From the NCBI RefSeq assembly GCF_001905445.1, contig NZ_LIVQ01000001.1, positions 434,001-498,000 on the forward strand: a stretch of DNA of 64,000 nt, read 5' to 3'. The stretch comes from Streptomyces sp. CB00455 (GTDB taxonomy: Bacteria; Actinomycetota; Actinomycetes; Streptomycetales; Streptomycetaceae). The translations under genes were made by a program, and so were the position numbers. Below the pieces are notes generated by a model. It searched no databases. It was not told where the DNA came from and saw only the letters and a list, made by a program, of their open reading frames with translations. Below, in pieces: positions 56,247 to 64,000 of the stretch (positions within the stretch are counted from its first letter, which is position 1; each line of letters begins with the position of its first letter).

Positions 56247-56876
56247 TCAGCCCTGTCCGCCGTCGAGGACGAGGTCCGCCCGGTCGCGTCCTGCCGCGAT
56301 CAGGCGGGCGTTGGCCTCGTCCGGGCCGGCCACCCACGCGCGCGCACGGTCGGGATCCCTGCCGTGGCGCACGTGCCGTTCGACCAGCCGCCGCACCCGT
56401 AGGGCGTCGTCGGGGGCCAGGTACCACACCTGGTCCAGCAGCGGCCGCACCCGCGCCCACTCCCCCGCGTCGTGCAGCAGGTAGTTCCCCTCGGTGATCA
56501 CCAGCGGTACGCCGGGAGCGACCGGGACGCTCCCGGCGACGGGCTCCTCCAGGGTGCGGTCGAAGGCCGGGGCGTAGACGGTGGTGTCGCCCGGTGCGCG
56601 CAGCCGGTCCAGCAGGGCGGTGTACCCGGCCACGTCGAAGGTGTCGGGGGCGCCCTTGCGGTCGGCGCGGCCCAGCCGCACCAGTTCGGCCTGCGCGAGG
56701 TGGAAGCCGTCCATCGGCACCACGACCGCCAGTTCCGGCCCCAGCGCCTCGGCCAGACGTGCGGCCAGGGTCGACTTGCCGGCTCCCGGCGGGCCTGCGA
56801 TGCCGAGGATCCGCCGGCCGTCGCCGTCACCGCCCGCCAGCGCGCGGGCCCTCGCTGCGAGTTCCGTCATCTGCAC
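56247..56876 (-). CDS. P-loop nucleoside/nucleotide kinase family protein
   Basis: The protein is 209 aa. Walker A is GIAGPPGAGKST (about residues 25-36). The acceptor strand VVPMDGFHLAQAELVRLGR and KGAPDTFDVAGYTALLDRLR are those of the uridine kinase/pantothenate kinase-like group. VITEGNYLLHDAGEWARVRP follows. These enzymes phosphorylate a small sugar or nucleoside alcohol with ATP; the substrate here cannot be told. The start is GTG 56876 or ATG 56870, neither with a good ribosome-binding site. It is next to, and on the same strand as, the truncated GlxA-like gene. Confidence 0.85.
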   Translation of the reverse strand: MQMTELAARARALAGGDGDGRRILGIAGPPGAGKSTLAARLAEALGPELAVVVPMDGFHLAQAELVRLGRADRKGAPDTFDVAGYTALLDRLRAPGDTTVYAPAFDRTLEEPVAGSVPVAPGVPLVITEGNYLLHDAGEWARVRPLLDQVWYLAPDDALRVRRLVERHVRHGRDPDRARAWVAGPDEANARLIAAGRDRADLVLDGGQG

Positions 56877-56924
56877 ACGCGTATCCTGCCCGACCGGCGG
56901 ACGTACGCCCCGGCCTGCCGGTGA

Positions 56925-57781
56925 TCAGGCGGGACCGGCGCCGCGGAACGAGCGCCGGTAGCTGTCGGGCGGGACTCCGACGACCCGCTTGAACTGACGC
57001 CGCAGCGTGGTGGCCGTACCCATGCCGCTGGCGCGGGCGACGGCTTCGATGCTCTGGTCGGTGCCCTCCAGCAACTCCTGGGCGCGCCGGACGCGTTCGG
57101 TCAGCAGCCACTGGATGGGCGTCTGCCCGATCACGGACCGGAACTGCCGCCCGAGGTGGCGCGGGCTCGTGTTCGCCTTCCGCGCCATGTCGGTCACCGT
57201 CAGCGGCTGGTCGAGCCGCTGACGGACCCACGCGAGCAGCTGGGCGAGGGTGTGGTCTCCCGTCACCTGCACCGGCGTGGACACGAACTGGGCCTGGCCG
57301 CCGGGCCGGTGGGGCGGCATGACGAGGCGGCGGGCGACGGAGTTGGCGGTGGTGGCGCCGTGGTCGAGGTGGATCAGGTGCAGGCACAGGTCCACGGCGG
57401 CGGCCTTGCCGGCGGCCGTGAGCACGCTCCCGTTGTCCGTGTACAGCACGTCCGGGTCGACGACGGCCAGCGGATGGCGTGCTCCCAGCTCCGCGGCATG
57501 AGCCCAGTGGGTGGTGGCGCGCCGACCGTCCAGCAGGCCCGCGGCTCCGAGCACGAACGCCCCGGTGCACAGCGAGGCGATCCGGGCGCCCGCCGCGTGG
57601 GCCGCCCGCACGGCGCCGACCAGTTCTGGCGGCGGCGGCTCGTCGATGTCCGCGCAGGCGGGCACGATCACCGTGTCGGCGCCGGTCAGGCGCTCCAGTC
57701 CGTGGTCGGGCTCGACCGCGAACGGGCCGACCCGTACGGGGCCGGGCCCGCAGAGCAGTACGTCCCGCCGCGGGGACCCGG
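56925..57781 (-). pseudogene. 5'-truncated GlxA-family AraC-type regulator
   Basis: The C-terminal AraC helix-turn-helix pair is intact (LTVTDMARKANTSPRHLGRQ and VARASGMGTATTLRRQFKRV). Most of the DJ-1/PfpI-like domain is also present, with the nucleophile-elbow-like IASLCTGAFVLGAAGL. Homology begins at RRDVLLCGPGPVRVG (to about 57770), so about 40 residues of the first strand and helix are gone. No in-frame ATG or GTG lies before that point; the first possible start is GTG 57671, inside the domain. The next bases belong to another truncated gene on the opposite strand. Probably inactive as a normal sensor. Confidence 0.72.
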
Positions 57782-58318
57782 GTGGCGGGGCGGGTCTCCC
57801 ACGAACGCCGGGCGGGCCGCAGGGTGCGGTTCACCGACGGCGCGCTGCGGTACCACGACGATGCGGTCGAGCAGCGGGACTGGCTGTTCCCGGAGCCGCT
57901 GGGCCGGCGGGCGGTGGTCGGTGAGTTCAGCATGGCCGATGTCGTCACCGTGCCGAGCCACCTGGCCGTGCCCGAGGTGCGTACCCACATGGCCGTCGAA
58001 GTGGCGCGGGACCTGGCCGGTCGGGACACGCCGGGCCCGCGGGCGGTCGACGGGTCGGGGCGCTCCGACCAGAGGTTCGTCGTGGACGTCCTGGTCCGCT
58101 CGGGCGGCGTCGAGCGCCGCGCCACGGCCCGCGGCCAGGACATCTACGCGGTCACCGCGCCCCTGGCGGTGGAGGCCGTCGGGCGGGTCCTGTCGGGGCG
58201 GGTGCGCAGGACCGGCGTGGCCTCGGCGGGCGCCGTGTTCGACGCGGCGGACTTCCTGCGGGCGCTGGCCCCGCACGTGTCGGTCGACCTCCCGCGGGCG
58301 CCCGTCCCGCGGCGCTGA
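57782..58318 (+). pseudogene. 5'-truncated saccharopine-dehydrogenase-like gene
   Basis: The 178-residue remnant reads GRRVRFTDGALRYHDDAVEQ, then GEFSMADVVTVPSHLAVPEV, SGRSDQRFVVDVLVRSGG, DIYAVTAPLAVEAVGRVL and GVASAGAVFDAADFLRAL. This is the C-terminal half of NAD(P)-binding saccharopine-dehydrogenase-type proteins in Streptomyces. The Rossmann domain that should precede it (roughly 180 residues) is absent; the frame instead runs into antisense GlxA sequence. GTG 57782 is in frame but has no good ribosome-binding site. Stop at 58316-58318. Confidence 0.68.
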
Positions 58319-58330
58319 GGGCGATCACGC

Positions 58331-58581
58331 ACGGCACACGCCGCGGCGAGACCGGGACGCGACGCCGGCGGCGCCGACGGGACGGGCGCAGCCGCCCCGG
58401 CCCCCTGACTCTCCCGCCACGCAGGTCAAGCAGCTCGGCGCCACTCCCACCCGCACGAGACGGAAACCGCGCACCCCTGCGGGACGCAGGCGGCGACGCC
58501 ATCGCGCCGACGAGGCGAACCCTGCCCCGTAACTCCCCCGCACCACGCAGGTGGAGCGGCTTGGCGCACTCCCACCCGCAC
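58331..58581 (-). repeat. Two diverged copies of a 125-bp tandem unit
   Basis: The block CACTCCCACCCGCAC occurs at 58442-58456 and 58567-58581, exactly 125 bp apart. Similarity continues through ACGCAGGT-AGC-GCT-GGCGC and through CGGCGCC/GGCGTCG segments. This fills most of the 395-bp gene-free gap 58319-58713. No reading frame across it looks like protein. Confidence 0.65.
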
Positions 58582-58713
58582 GGGACGGGCAACGCGCCCG
58601 GGACCGGTGCCCGACCCGCGCGGCGGAGCGGGCGCGCCTGCGCCCCCGGGCGCGGCCCGCCCCTCGGCGAGGGACGCGCGGACCCGGGGGCCGTGGGAGG
58701 GGGTGCCGGATCT

Positions 58714-59103
58714 CTACCTGCCGCTGCCTGACCCTTCCGGCGGGTCCTGGGGGTCCACTCCCGTGAAGGCGGAGGCGTCCTTGCCGCCGCTGGGGCGCTG
58801 GGCGCGTCCCCGGCGACCGGTGTCGTGCATGCCGGGCTCGGACGAGCCCTTGGCCTGGTCCTCGCCGCGGCGGCTGCTGCTCTTGGTGGGCTCGCCGTGG
58901 GGGTTTCCCGCCTCCTCCTTGGAAACGGTCCGCCCGGGGCCCTTCTCGGGGGCGTATTCCTCGGCGTGGAAGGAGCGGTGTGCGCTGGGGTTGTCCTGCT
59001 GCCGGGTCTCATCGACATCCGGCGACCAGCCGTGCTGGCTGCCCTTGTGCCGGCTGACCTGGTCATCGCCCGGGTTCTGGGACTTCTTCGGCTGCCTGGC
59101 CAT
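58714..59103 (-). CDS. Hydrophilic hypothetical protein
   Basis: The protein is 129 aa and almost wholly charged or polar, with no predicted core: MARQPKKSQNPGDDQVSRHK, QHGWSPDVDETRQQDNPSAH, RSFHAEEYAPEKGPGRTVSK and a Gly/Ser/Pro end. It looks intrinsically disordered, like small stress-associated hydrophilic proteins. AGGTGG precedes ATG 59103; an extended frame from 59229 (MMDTDP) is less supported. I do not recognise the family. Its acidic, Arg/Lys balanced make-up suggests a protective or nucleic-acid-associated role, which is inference. Confidence 0.62.
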   Translation of the reverse strand: MARQPKKSQNPGDDQVSRHKGSQHGWSPDVDETRQQDNPSAHRSFHAEEYAPEKGPGRTVSKEEAGNPHGEPTKSSSRRGEDQAKGSSEPGMHDTGRRGRAQRPSGGKDASAFTGVDPQDPPEGSGSGR

Positions 59104-59305
59104 GTTCCACCTGCCGTCTCTGCCGGGGCGGGCCCGTCGAAGGGCGTGCCGCCCGAATAGGTCCTCGCCCTGCGCCCGGCCGCCACTGGCGGACGCTGCC
59201 GGGCCTTTCAGGGGATCGGTATCCATCATGCGCCCCTTCGGCGCTGCGGGCCGCCGCAGCAGGTCAGGGCCGTTTAGGGGTGCGCCGTCCGGACACACGC
59301 GGATC

Positions 59306-59702
59306 ATGAACGAGATCCGCAGCACCACGAACGCCAGGCCGTCGACCCCCGCTTCCGGGGAGAAGGACGCTCCGTCCGGCCCCGCGGCGGCGCCCGTCAC
59401 ACCGGGGGGCGCCGGGAGCGCGGCCTCACAGGGCGCCGGCCACCTCAGTGCCGTGGCCCAGCCGGTGTCCGGGCGCGCCAAGGCCGCTGCACGGACGGCC
59501 CGGGAGTCGCTCGGATCCGCGACCCGCCTGACCCGCGGCAAGGCCGTCGAGGCATGGACGGCGGTCAAGGTCCGCAAGGTGGTCGCCGTCGGTGTCCACC
59601 GCCGCCACCGTGGTCGTGTCGGCCGGGTCGTACGCGGCGGGCCGCCGGGCCGGTCTGCGCCGCCGCGGGCCGCTCTCGCGGCTGACCGGTGGCCGTCTCT
59701 GA
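59306..59702 (+). pseudogene. Possible frameshifted small membrane protein gene
   Basis: From ATG 59306 the frame reads a polar stretch then AVAQPVSGRAKAAARTARES and AWTAVKVRKVVAVG, after which it turns into Arg-rich nonsense. One base over, a hydrophobic helix appears (STAATVVVSAGSYAAGRRAG), ending LSRLTGGRL with stop 59700-59702. The two parts together make a plausible one-helix membrane protein of about 131 residues if one extra base near 59590 is removed. Either a true frameshift or a sequencing error. No strong ribosome-binding site is seen. Confidence 0.35.
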
Positions 59703-59891
59703 CCGGATCCGACGCGCCTGAGCCGCCGACGCACCCGGCCCGTCCGCGCAGCGGACTCCTCCGAAGTGCCCGGCACCCCGCACCACCCGGCCCCGCACCG
59801 GGCGGGACGCTCCCCGGGCCCGTCCCCACCGCCGAGTTCCGCCCCCGAGGCGGGGCCCGGCGGCGGGGGCGGGCCTCAGTCGTGTCCGGCG

Positions 59892-60155
59892 CTACGCGCT
59901 GCGGGGCCACGGCCGCGGGCCGTCGCTCCCCACGGCCGCGAAGCTTCGGCGCTCGCGTCCGGTCAGGCCGCCCCGGACCCCGTACAGCTCCCCGACCTCG
60001 AGGGCATGGCGCAGGCACTCCTCCTGGACCGGGCGCAAGGCGCAGACCTCCTTCGCCGCGCTGTCGCGCCGGCCGCGCTGCTCGCCACGTTCCCCCGCGG
60101 GGTGGACGAAGAGGCGCGACCCGAGGGCACGGCAGGCGGCCTCCTCCTGCCACAG
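59892..60155 (-). pseudogene. Degenerate WhiB-like remnant
   Basis: The frame contains WLWQEEAACRALGSRLFVHP, KEVCALRPVQEECLRHALEV and GELYGVRGGLTGRERRSF. This is a WhiB domain in which the second Cys of the C-x2-C pair is Arg (CALR) and the GVWGG turn is GVRGG, so only three of four cluster cysteines remain. No ATG, GTG or TTG start lies in frame near the domain; CTG at 60153-60155 is the only close candidate. I read it as a decayed gene. The end coordinate is the CTG codon; homology may extend a few codons further. Confidence 0.6.
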
Positions 60156-60319
60156 CCAGTGATGCTCCGCCCGATCCGGCAGCCGTAGCCCGCCGGCCCG
60201 CCGGCGCCGGCGGCAGGCCCCCGGGTCGGGAGCGCCCTGCTTCCGGCGCCGCGACAGCGGCCCGTGGGACGCCGAACAGCGGCGGCGGACGGGCAAGTGG
60301 CCGACCGTGGGCGCCGCCG

Positions 60320-61381
60320 TCACCGGCGGCTCTCCTGCTCGTCCGGGAGGGCGGCCGGAGCCGTGGTGATGCGCGGCAGGGCGTACGGGTGCTTCTCCGC
60401 GAGCCAGCCCACCAGTTCCTCGCGGACGGCGCAGCGGACGGTCCACAGATCGTCCGGGTCCTTGGCGGTGACGATGGCGCGCACGGTGATGGTGCTGGGC
60501 GTGGTGTCGGTCACGGCGAGGTCCCAGGCGCGACCGTCCCAGGCCGGACAGGCGTGCAGCACCTCGCGCAGCTTCTCCCGCATCAGGTCCACCGGTACGA
60601 AGTGGCCGCAGTGGATGAAGACGGTGCCGGTCATCTGGATGCCGCCGCGGGACCAGTTCTCGAAGGGGCGCGCGGTGAAGTAGGAGACGGGCATGGTGAT
60701 GCGGCGCTCGTCCCAGGTGCGCACGGCGAGGAAGGTGAGCGTGACCTCCTCCACGACGCCCCACTCGCCGTCGACGACGACGGTGTCGCCTATGCGGACC
60801 ATGTCGCCGAAGGCGATCTGGAAGCCCGCGAAGAGGTTTCCGAGGGTGGACTGGGCGGCCACACCGGCGACGATGCCGATGAGGCCGGCCGAGGCCAGCA
60901 TGGAGGTGCCAAGGGTGCGGAAGCCGGGGAAGGTGAGCAGCATCGCGGCCACGGCCACCACGGCGACCACCGCCGTCACGACCCGCATGATCAGTGTCAC
61001 CTGGGTGCGCACCCGGCGGAGGCGGGCCGGGTCGCGGGTGCCGGTCGCGTAGCGGGCGTAGGTCGATTCGACCGCGGCGGAGGCGATGTGCACCACGAGC
61101 CAGGCGCCCGCGCCTATGAGCACCAGGGACAGGGTCCGGCCGACGGCCGCCTCGTGGTCGTTCAGGGGCCGCCAGTCGACCTGCTGGTAGGCGCCCCGCA
61201 GCAGCGCCGCGAACAGCACGATCCGCAGGGCGGTCCGGCAGCGGCGCAGCAGGCCCCACAGCGGCGTTTCCGGGTGCCGCGCGCCCATGCGGCGCAGCAG
61301 CCAGTCGGCCAGCCGGCCCACGACGAAGGTGAGCACGAGCGAGCCGCCCAGAACGGTCAGCAGGCGAAAAACGCTGTTCAT
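60320..61381 (-). CDS. MscS-type mechanosensitive channel
   Basis: The protein is 353 aa. Several N-terminal helices (SLVLTFVVGRLADWLL, TALRIVLFAALLRGAY, LSLVLIGAGAWLVVHIA) precede the pore helix ASAGLIGIVAGVAAQSTLGN, LFAGFQIAF. The beta domain begins DMVRIGDTVVVDGEWGVVEE. The pore and beta-domain signature are those of MscS small-conductance channels that open under membrane tension to release solutes. A C-terminal cytoplasmic domain completes the vestibule. ATG 61381 has GAGGGG close upstream. It is a single-gene unit. Confidence 0.92.
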   Translation of the reverse strand: MNSVFRLLTVLGGSLVLTFVVGRLADWLLRRMGARHPETPLWGLLRRCRTALRIVLFAALLRGAYQQVDWRPLNDHEAAVGRTLSLVLIGAGAWLVVHIASAAVESTYARYATGTRDPARLRRVRTQVTLIMRVVTAVVAVVAVAAMLLTFPGFRTLGTSMLASAGLIGIVAGVAAQSTLGNLFAGFQIAFGDMVRIGDTVVVDGEWGVVEEVTLTFLAVRTWDERRITMPVSYFTARPFENWSRGGIQMTGTVFIHCGHFVPVDLMREKLREVLHACPAWDGRAWDLAVTDTTPSTITVRAIVTAKDPDDLWTVRCAVREELVGWLAEKHPYALPRITTAPAALPDEQESRR

Positions 61382-61541
61382 ATCCCCTCACGGTCCTATT
61401 GGCAGGCACGATCCCATCGCCCCTGCCCAGCGCCGTGGAGCTGACACAACGGCGTCCGCCGACCGCGTCCTGCCCGGTCCGGTCCTGCCCGCTCCGGTCC
61501 GGCTGCCGGGGAGGGTGCGCAGGTGACCAGGCCCCCGGCCG

Positions 61542-62126
61542 TCAGCTGCGGGGCTTCGCGCGGACGTGCATGCGTTCCCCCTGCCTCCCGAAGAGGCTGA
61601 GGATCTCGACGGGCCGGCCGTCCGCGCTGCCGAACCAATGGGGCAGCCGCGTGTCCCATTCGGCTGCCTCGCCGGTGCCCAGGACCAGGTCGTGCTCGGC
61701 CAGGACCAGCCGCAGCCTGCCTTCGAGCACGTACAGCCACTCGTAGCCCTCGTGCGTGCGCAGATCAGGCTCGACGCCCCGGTCGGGGATGATCATCTTG
61801 TATGCCTGGAGGGGGCCGGGGCCCCGGGTCAGGGCCACCGACGTACCGCCGTTGGGCAGGGCGCGGGGGGTCAGCCGCACCCGCGGGTCCCCCACTTCCG
61901 GGGCGCCGACCATGTCGTCCAGCGGCACGCCGTAGGCACTGGCGAGGGGCAGCAGCAGTTCCAGGCTGGGGCGGCGCTGTCCGGATTCCAGCCGCGAGAG
62001 GGTGCTCCTGGAGATGCCGGTCGTCTCGGAGAGTGCGGCGAGGGTCAGGCCGCGCTGGGCGCGCAGCCGCCGGAGGCGGGGGGCGACCTCGTCGAGGACG
62101 GCCTGGTGGGGCGGTGGACGGTCCAT
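61542..62126 (-). CDS. XRE-family regulator with C-terminal cupin domain
   Basis: The protein is 194 aa. The helix-turn-helix runs LRRLRAQRGLTLAALSETTG, ISRSTLSRLESGQRRPSLEL (about residues 17-60). The cupin (about 110-190) has RTHEGYEWLYVLEGRLRLVL and WDTRLPHWFGSADGRPVEIL with a His in each motif. Regulators of this build sense a small ligand or metal through the cupin. ATG 62126 is chosen with GGTGGAA upstream; ATG 62174 is an alternative that would place the start inside the operator. It is divergent from a DHA2 exporter. Confidence 0.88.
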   Translation of the reverse strand: MDRPPPHQAVLDEVAPRLRRLRAQRGLTLAALSETTGISRSTLSRLESGQRRPSLELLLPLASAYGVPLDDMVGAPEVGDPRVRLTPRALPNGGTSVALTRGPGPLQAYKMIIPDRGVEPDLRTHEGYEWLYVLEGRLRLVLAEHDLVLGTGEAAEWDTRLPHWFGSADGRPVEILSLFGRQGERMHVRAKPRS

Positions 62127-62154
62127 GCGGGCATTCCACCGCGCCGTCCCGGAA

Positions 62155-62174
62155 ATGGCAACAGGAGTTGCCAT
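62155..62174. promoter_or_regulatory. Perfect inverted-repeat operator
   Basis: ATGGCAAC (62155-62162) and GTTGCCAT (62167-62174) flank AGGA. The 8-bp arms are exact. It lies midway between the divergent XRE-cupin (62126) and exporter (62204) starts, 28-30 bp from each. Confidence 0.72.
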
Positions 62175-62203
62175 GGTGGCGCGCCGGGCCCACGCTCCCC
62201 GGC

Positions 62204-63868
62204 ATGAGCCCACACCACGACCACCCAGCCGGCGCAGCACCCGCCGGGCGCCGCCCCCAACGGCCCGGACACCCCGAACGGCCCGGACACCCTGAACGGC
62301 CCGGACACCCCCTGGCGCCCGCCCATGCCGAGGCTGCCGGACGCCCCGAGACGGCCGGCCATCCCGAGCAGCCCGCACCCTCCCGCGGTGGCGCCGACCG
62401 CGAGGCGACGGCCGCCACCGCGCCGGGGAGCGGGCGGGCGCCACGCGCGCCCTCGGCCCGTCGGGCACTCGCCGGACTCTCGCTGTCGATGCTGCTGGCC
62501 TCCCTCGGCACCAGCATCGCCAATGTCGCCCTGCCCACCCTGGCCGAGGTCTTCGGCGCCTCCTTCCAGGCAGTGCAGTGGGTCGTCCTCGCCTACCTCC
62601 TCGCGATCACCACCGTGATCGTCGGTGTCGGACGGCTCGGCGACGTCATCGGGCGGCGCCGGCTGCTGCAGGCCGGAATCGCGCTCTTCACGGCGGCCTC
62701 CGTCCTGTGCGGCAGCGCGCCCACCCTGTGGCTGCTGACCGCCGGCCGGGCGGCCCAGGGCCTGGGCGCGGCCGTCATGATGGCCCTCACCATGGCGTTC
62801 GTCGGCGATACGGTTCCGGAAGAGCGGACCGGCAGCGCCATGGGGCTGCTGGGAACGATGTCCGCGGTCGGCACCGCTCTCGGCCCGTCACTGGGCGGCG
62901 CGCTCATCGCGGGAGCCGGCTGGCGCGCGGTCTTCCTCATCGGCGTGCCACTGGGTGTCGTGACCCTGTTCCTCACGCACCGCCACCTGCCCGCCGACCG
63001 GCCCGGGAACGCCACTGGCCGGGCCCGTTTCGACCGCGTGGGCACGGTCCTGCTGGGCCTGACCCTCGCCGCCTACGCGCTCGCCATGACGACGGGGCGC
63101 GGCGGTTTCGGCGTGCGGGGTGCGGTCCTGCTGTCGGCGGCCGCCTGCGGAGCCGTCCTCTTCGTACGCGCCGAGGCGAGGGCGGACTCGCCGCTGGTCC
63201 CCCCGGCGGTCTTCCGCGACCGGACGCTGAGCGCGGGCCTCGCCATGAGCGCACTCGTCTCGACGGTGATGATGGCGACACTGGTGGTCGGGCCGTTCTA
63301 CCTCACCCGGTCCCTCGGCCTCGGCCAGGCCCTCGTCGGGCTCGTGCTGTCGGCGGGTCCGGCCGTCGCCGCGCTGACGGGGGTGCCGGCCGGCCGTATC
63401 GCGGACCGCTTCGGCGCGCCCCGTACGACGGTCCTGGGGCTCCTCGCCATGGCGGCGGGGGCGGCCACCCTGTCCTTGACGTCCACGGCCTCCGGCACCG
63501 CCGGCTACCTCGCCCCGATCGTCGTCATCACCATCGGCTACGCGGCGTTCCAGACGGCCAACAACACCGCAGTCATGGCGGACGCCGACCCCGGCCGGCG
63601 GGGTGTCACCTCCGGCATGCTGGGCCTGTCGCGCAACCTCGGCCTGGTCACCGGCGCCTCCGTCATGGGCGCGGTGTTCGCCTTCGCGTCGGCGACGACG
63701 ACGGCCGACATCACCACGGCCCGTCCCGAGGCGGTGGCGACCGGTATGCGCGTCACCTTCGCCGTCGCGGCGGCCCTGCTCTGTGCCGCGCTCGCCCTCG
63801 CCGCCTCCCGGACCCGGAAACGGCCCCGGACCCGGAAGCAGACGGCGGCGGAGCGGAGCGGCGGATGA
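62204..63868 (+). CDS. DHA2-type MFS drug exporter
   Basis: The protein is 554 aa. The core has 14 predicted helices with the family opening LSLSMLLASLGTSIANVALP and TLAEVFGASFQAVQWVVLAY. The motif A loop is GRLGDVIGRRRLLQ and motif C-like text is GPSLGGALIAGAGWR. These are proton-driven exporters of many drugs (EmrB/QacA type). The 75-residue N-terminal extension is unusual: His/Pro/Arg-rich with three PGHPER-type repeats coded by an 18-bp DNA repeat (62261-62314). ATG 62204 has no good ribosome-binding site. It is divergent from, and likely repressed by, the XRE-cupin protein. Confidence 0.88.
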   Translation: MSPHHDHPAGAAPAGRRPQRPGHPERPGHPERPGHPLAPAHAEAAGRPETAGHPEQPAPSRGGADREATAATAPGSGRAPRAPSARRALAGLSLSMLLASLGTSIANVALPTLAEVFGASFQAVQWVVLAYLLAITTVIVGVGRLGDVIGRRRLLQAGIALFTAASVLCGSAPTLWLLTAGRAAQGLGAAVMMALTMAFVGDTVPEERTGSAMGLLGTMSAVGTALGPSLGGALIAGAGWRAVFLIGVPLGVVTLFLTHRHLPADRPGNATGRARFDRVGTVLLGLTLAAYALAMTTGRGGFGVRGAVLLSAAACGAVLFVRAEARADSPLVPPAVFRDRTLSAGLAMSALVSTVMMATLVVGPFYLTRSLGLGQALVGLVLSAGPAVAALTGVPAGRIADRFGAPRTTVLGLLAMAAGAATLSLTSTASGTAGYLAPIVVITIGYAAFQTANNTAVMADADPGRRGVTSGMLGLSRNLGLVTGASVMGAVFAFASATTTADITTARPEAVATGMRVTFAVAAALLCAALALAASRTRKRPRTRKQTAAERSGG

Positions 63869-64000
63869 GCCGCACCGCACGCCAGGTGCGTCGGCGGCTC
63901 GTACGCGCGACCAGTCGGCAGGGCCGCCGTACGCAGGGCTGGCAGGGCCGGCAGGGCCGCCGTACGAGGGCCGTTCGCCCGGCCGACTGATCATCAAAGG

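Noticed and set aside
58331..58581. The 125-bp repeats as integration attachment sites
   Set aside because: No integrase, tRNA or cargo lies between them; they are directly adjacent, so a tandem duplication is simpler.
58607..61444. Very long plus-strand open frame
   Set aside because: Antisense to the MscS, WhiB-like and 58714 genes; a typical shadow of high-GC codon bias.
63865..63990. Arg-rich 41-aa frame overlapping the exporter stop as ATGA
   Set aside because: The overlap suggests coupling, but the sequence is repeated RQGRR text with no protein character; more likely chance in GC-rich repeats.

Overview
The window is typical Streptomyces-type actinomycete chromosome. Base composition is very high in GC with strong third-position bias. 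GTG and TTG starts are frequent, genes are short and mostly monocistronic with perfect inverted-repeat terminators, and the families are characteristic: WhiB, SigB/F/G sigma factor, LAL regulator, DUF4232, DUF4190, DUF5709, a DasR-type chitinase promoter, and a terpene synthase paired with a P450. I see no rRNA, tRNA, CRISPR array, transposase or phage gene. It reads as an accessory or arm-like region of stress, envelope, transport and secondary-metabolism genes.

Layout. 1-7.9 kb: end of an AI-2E-type transporter, a GvpU-like protein, a secreted trypsin-like protease, a divergent MarR/membrane-protein pair, a small Rpf/transglycosylase-like protein, a NUDIX remnant, an FAD monooxygenase and a lipoprotein. 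8.2-14.0 kb: a compact terpene cluster (class I terpene synthase, abutting P450, large LAL regulator) with an AT-rich upstream region containing inverted repeats and a leader hairpin. 14.1-20.1 kb: stress-type genes (PRC-barrel, CsbD, RsbW-like ATPase, SRPBCC protein), an MFS exporter and small conserved proteins. 20.2-26.2 kb: a TetR regulator, a pyruvate-oxidase-like enzyme beside a membrane-anchored glutamate-synthase-like FMN protein, a STAS antagonist and a SigB-family sigma factor. 26.4-31.4 kb: small secreted proteins, WhiB, class A beta-lactamase and a KgtP-like permease. 31.5-40.2 kb: two two-component systems, a TAXI solute receptor, and a GH18 chitinase behind a promoter with two DasR-like sites. 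40.3-48.5 kb: a nucleoside hydrolase, a polar amino-acid ABC transporter, a SpoIIE phosphatase with sensor domains, a CBM48 protein, DUF5709 and a cold-shock protein. 48.6-53.3 kb: an envelope-lipid block (PAP2-diacylglycerol-kinase fusion, BrkB/YihY, PAP2, DUF4230). 53.6-64 kb: a radical-SAM protein with unusual cysteine spacing next to a MerR regulator, a STAS protein, a P-loop kinase, two head-to-head genes that have both lost their 5' ends at one junction, a 125-bp tandem repeat, a degenerate WhiB, MscS, and a divergent XRE-cupin/DHA2 exporter pair around a palindromic operator.

How they fit together. Parts of a SigB-type partner-switching network recur: SpoIIE phosphatase (44.5 kb), STAS antagonists (24.5 and 55.8 kb), an RsbW-like ATPase (15.1 kb) and a SigB-family sigma factor (25.3 kb). 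Around them lie likely client genes (CsbD, PRC-barrel, SRPBCC, DUF5709, cold shock). The terpene cluster is a self-contained small biosynthetic unit. Decay is visible at 4.8, 57.8, 59.5 and 60.0 kb. Functional calls rest on motifs read by eye; no database search was run.
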